Of a stretch of 64,000 bases of DNA, positions 62,322 through 64,000 are shown piece after piece. Source of the stretch: Martelella alba. GTDB taxonomy: Bacteria; Pseudomonadota; Alphaproteobacteria; Rhizobiales; Rhizobiaceae. The translations under genes and the position numbers were made by a program. The first letter of the stretch is position 1. Every line of letters begins with the position of its first letter. The stretch is taken from positions 186,001 through 250,000 of the forward strand of contig NZ_VHLG01000004.1 of assembly GCF_006516955.1 (NCBI RefSeq), in the 5' to 3' direction. The notes under the pieces were generated by a model. The model saw only the letters and a program-made list of their open reading frames with translations, had not been told where the DNA came from and did no database searches.

Positions 62322-63886
62322 TTCTTTTTCCCCTTGCCGAGGCCCGGCATGCCGCCAAGACCGGGCAGTTTCGGCCCGCCAAGCCCCGGAAGACCGCCCG
62401 GCAGGCCACCACCGGGAAGCCCGGCCATGCCACCGCCAAGGCCGGAGCCTTCGGCCTGCTTCTGCAGTTCGGCGAGCTGGCGCGCATCAAGCTTGGACAG
62501 ATCCGGCATGCCGCCACCCATGCCGCCAAGCCCCATCTTGCCGCCCAGAGCACCCATCATCTTCTGCATGGCGCCGGCGCCCTTGCCCTTGCCACCCATG
62601 GCCTTCATCATATCGGCCATCTGACGGTGCATCTTCAAAAGCTTGTTGATATCGGCCGCCGTGGTGCCGGAGCCGGCGGCAATGCGCTGCTTGCGCGAAT
62701 GCTTCAGCACATCCGGATTGGTGCGCTCCTGCCTGGTCATCGACGAGATGATCGCCAGCTGTCGCTTGAACACCGAATCATCAAGACCGGCAGCGCTCAT
62801 CTTGTCCTTCATGCCGGACATACCGGGCATCAGCCCCATAATACCGCCCATGCCGCCCATCTTCTGCATCTGCTTCAGCTGCTCGGCGAGATCGTTCATA
62901 TCGAACTTGCCCTTGGCCATCTTCTGGGCCATGGCCTGCGCCTTTTCGGCGTCGATCGTCTCGGCCGCCCTCTCGACCAGGCTGACAATGTCACCCATGC
63001 CGAGAATGCGGTCAGCAATGCGCTTGGGATGAAATTCCTCCAGCGCATCCATCTTTTCGCCGGTACCGATCAGCTTGATCGGCTTGCCGGTGACGGCGCG
63101 CATGGAAAGCGCAGCACCGCCGCGTCCATCGCCATCCATACGGGTCAGAACCAGACCGGTAATGCCGACGCGCTCATCAAAGTTGCGGGCCAGATTGACG
63201 GCGTCCTGACCGGTCAGGCTGTCGGCCACCAGCAGGATTTCATGCGGGTTCGACTGCTTGCGGATGTCGGCCATCTCGACCATCAGCGGCTCGTCGATAT
63301 GGGTACGGCCAGCGGTGTCGAGGATCACGACATCATGGCCGCCAAGCTTTGCGGCCTGCACGGCGCGCTTGGCAATGGCCACAGGATCCTGCCCGGCGAT
63401 GACCGGCAGCGTATCGATGCCGGTCTGGGTACCGAGCTGCTTGAGCTGTTCCTGGGCGGCCGGGCGGCGCGTATCGAGCGAAGCCATCAGCACTTTCTTG
63501 CGATCGCGCCTGGTCAGACGGCTGGCAATCTTGCCCGTGGTGGTGGTTTTACCCGAACCCTGCAGACCGACCATCATAATGACAACGGGTGCCGGGGCGT
63601 TCAGATCGATGGTGACGCCCTCGGCGCCCAGCATGTCGACAAGCTCGTCATGGACGATCTTGACGACCATCTGGCCGGGCTTGATCGACTTCAGCACATC
63701 CGCGCCAATAGCCTTTTCGCGCACGCGATCGGTGAAGGCGCGCACGACCTCCAGCGCAACGTCAGCTTCCAGCAGCGCGCGGCGTACTTCACGCAGCGCG
63801 GCCGCAACATCGGCTTCCGAAAGCGAGCCGCGTCCAGTCAGTCCCTTGAGGACGGAACCAAGGCGGTCCTGGAGGTTTTCAAACAT
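62318..63886 (-). CDS. ffh: Signal recognition particle protein Ffh
   Basis: 522 residues from ATG 63886 (MFENLQDRLGSVLKGL). SRP54 homologue that targets nascent membrane proteins. N domain about 1-90, G domain with GLQGSGKTTTTGK, DTRRPAAQEQL, DTAGRTHIDEPL and TRMDGDGRGGAALS, then the Met-rich M domain from about 300 (MGGMGGIMGLMPGM, KLLKMHRQMADMMK). The C terminus has a long Gly/Pro/Leu-rich low-complexity tail ending in GKGKKK, longer than in E. coli Ffh. First gene of the leftward operon in the window. Confidence 0.97.
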   Translation of the reverse strand: MFENLQDRLGSVLKGLTGRGSLSEADVAAALREVRRALLEADVALEVVRAFTDRVREKAIGADVLKSIKPGQMVVKIVHDELVDMLGAEGVTIDLNAPAPVVIMMVGLQGSGKTTTTGKIASRLTRRDRKKVLMASLDTRRPAAQEQLKQLGTQTGIDTLPVIAGQDPVAIAKRAVQAAKLGGHDVVILDTAGRTHIDEPLMVEMADIRKQSNPHEILLVADSLTGQDAVNLARNFDERVGITGLVLTRMDGDGRGGAALSMRAVTGKPIKLIGTGEKMDALEEFHPKRIADRILGMGDIVSLVERAAETIDAEKAQAMAQKMAKGKFDMNDLAEQLKQMQKMGGMGGIMGLMPGMSGMKDKMSAAGLDDSVFKRQLAIISSMTRQERTNPDVLKHSRKQRIAAGSGTTAADINKLLKMHRQMADMMKAMGGKGKGAGAMQKMMGALGGKMGLGGMGGGMPDLSKLDARQLAELQKQAEGSGLGGGMAGLPGGGLPGGLPGLGGPKLPGLGGMPGLGKGKKK

Positions 63887-64000
63887 ACCTGTCTTCCCTT
63901 GTCGTTTCGGCTTAAATGTCAGACGAAACGTTGGCATCCTCGCCAGCAAATGCAAGACGCAAAGCAAAATTGCACCCGAGGGCGCAACGCGCTGTCGGAT

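Overview
The window is a 64 kb chromosomal segment, most likely from an alphaproteobacterium of the order Hyphomicrobiales, near Rhizobiaceae. The signs are the ffh-rpsP-rimM-trmD-rplS block with a chorismate mutase gene inside it, a dmeRF nickel/cobalt efflux pair, feoAB behind an Irr-like box, divergent oligogalacturonate and uronate genes, high GC with frequent GTG/TTG starts after strong GGAGG sites, and rhizobial-type palindromic intergenic repeats. Species cannot be fixed from sequence reading alone. No rRNA, tRNA, CRISPR array or prophage was seen.

Layout. 1-1291: 3' part of a membrane-anchored acidic protein. 1569-11062: a putative catabolic cassette with a creatininase-family hydrolase, a LysR regulator, two tandem NMT1/THI5-like binding proteins, one ATPase and one permease, a cytosine-deaminase-like amidohydrolase, an FAD-linked oxidase and a flavodoxin-fold reductase. 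The substrate is unknown; an N-heterocycle such as an aminopyrimidine is my inference. 11188-12891: GH32 fructosidase. 13051-14280: a complete IS481-type element inserted exactly in the hairpin loop of a palindromic repeat whose uninterrupted relative lies at 20136-20397. 14391-17153 (minus): RidA-family protein, aldehyde dehydrogenase, uracil-DNA glycosylase. 17393-20113: a three-gene ABC transporter of the ABC_sub_bind type.

20474-39547 is a pectin/uronate island. A GH28-GH105 fusion and a sugar ABC transporter run leftward, with an AraC regulator divergent. kdgK and a GntR/FCD regulator face uxaC, a three-gene TRAP transporter, kduI, a mannitol-dehydrogenase-family uronate reductase and uxaA. 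Together they would import oligogalacturonides and free uronates and convert them to 2-keto-3-deoxygluconate and its 6-phosphate. KduD, UxuA and the KDPG aldolase are not in the window.

39834-44086: feoAB and typA. 44140-50589: nucleotidyltransferase-like protein, gldA, fdhD coupled to a MocR-type regulator, pcaB and pcaD. 50699-57401: leuC, a putative Pho-regulated phosphoesterase plus di-haem peroxidase pair, and an amino-acid ABC binding protein and permease without an ATPase. 57540-63886 (minus): the translation/secretion block ffh, chorismate mutase, rpsP, rimM, trmD, a GNAT gene, dmeR, dmeF and rplS. The GNAT and dmeRF genes lie between trmD and rplS, which are usually adjacent.
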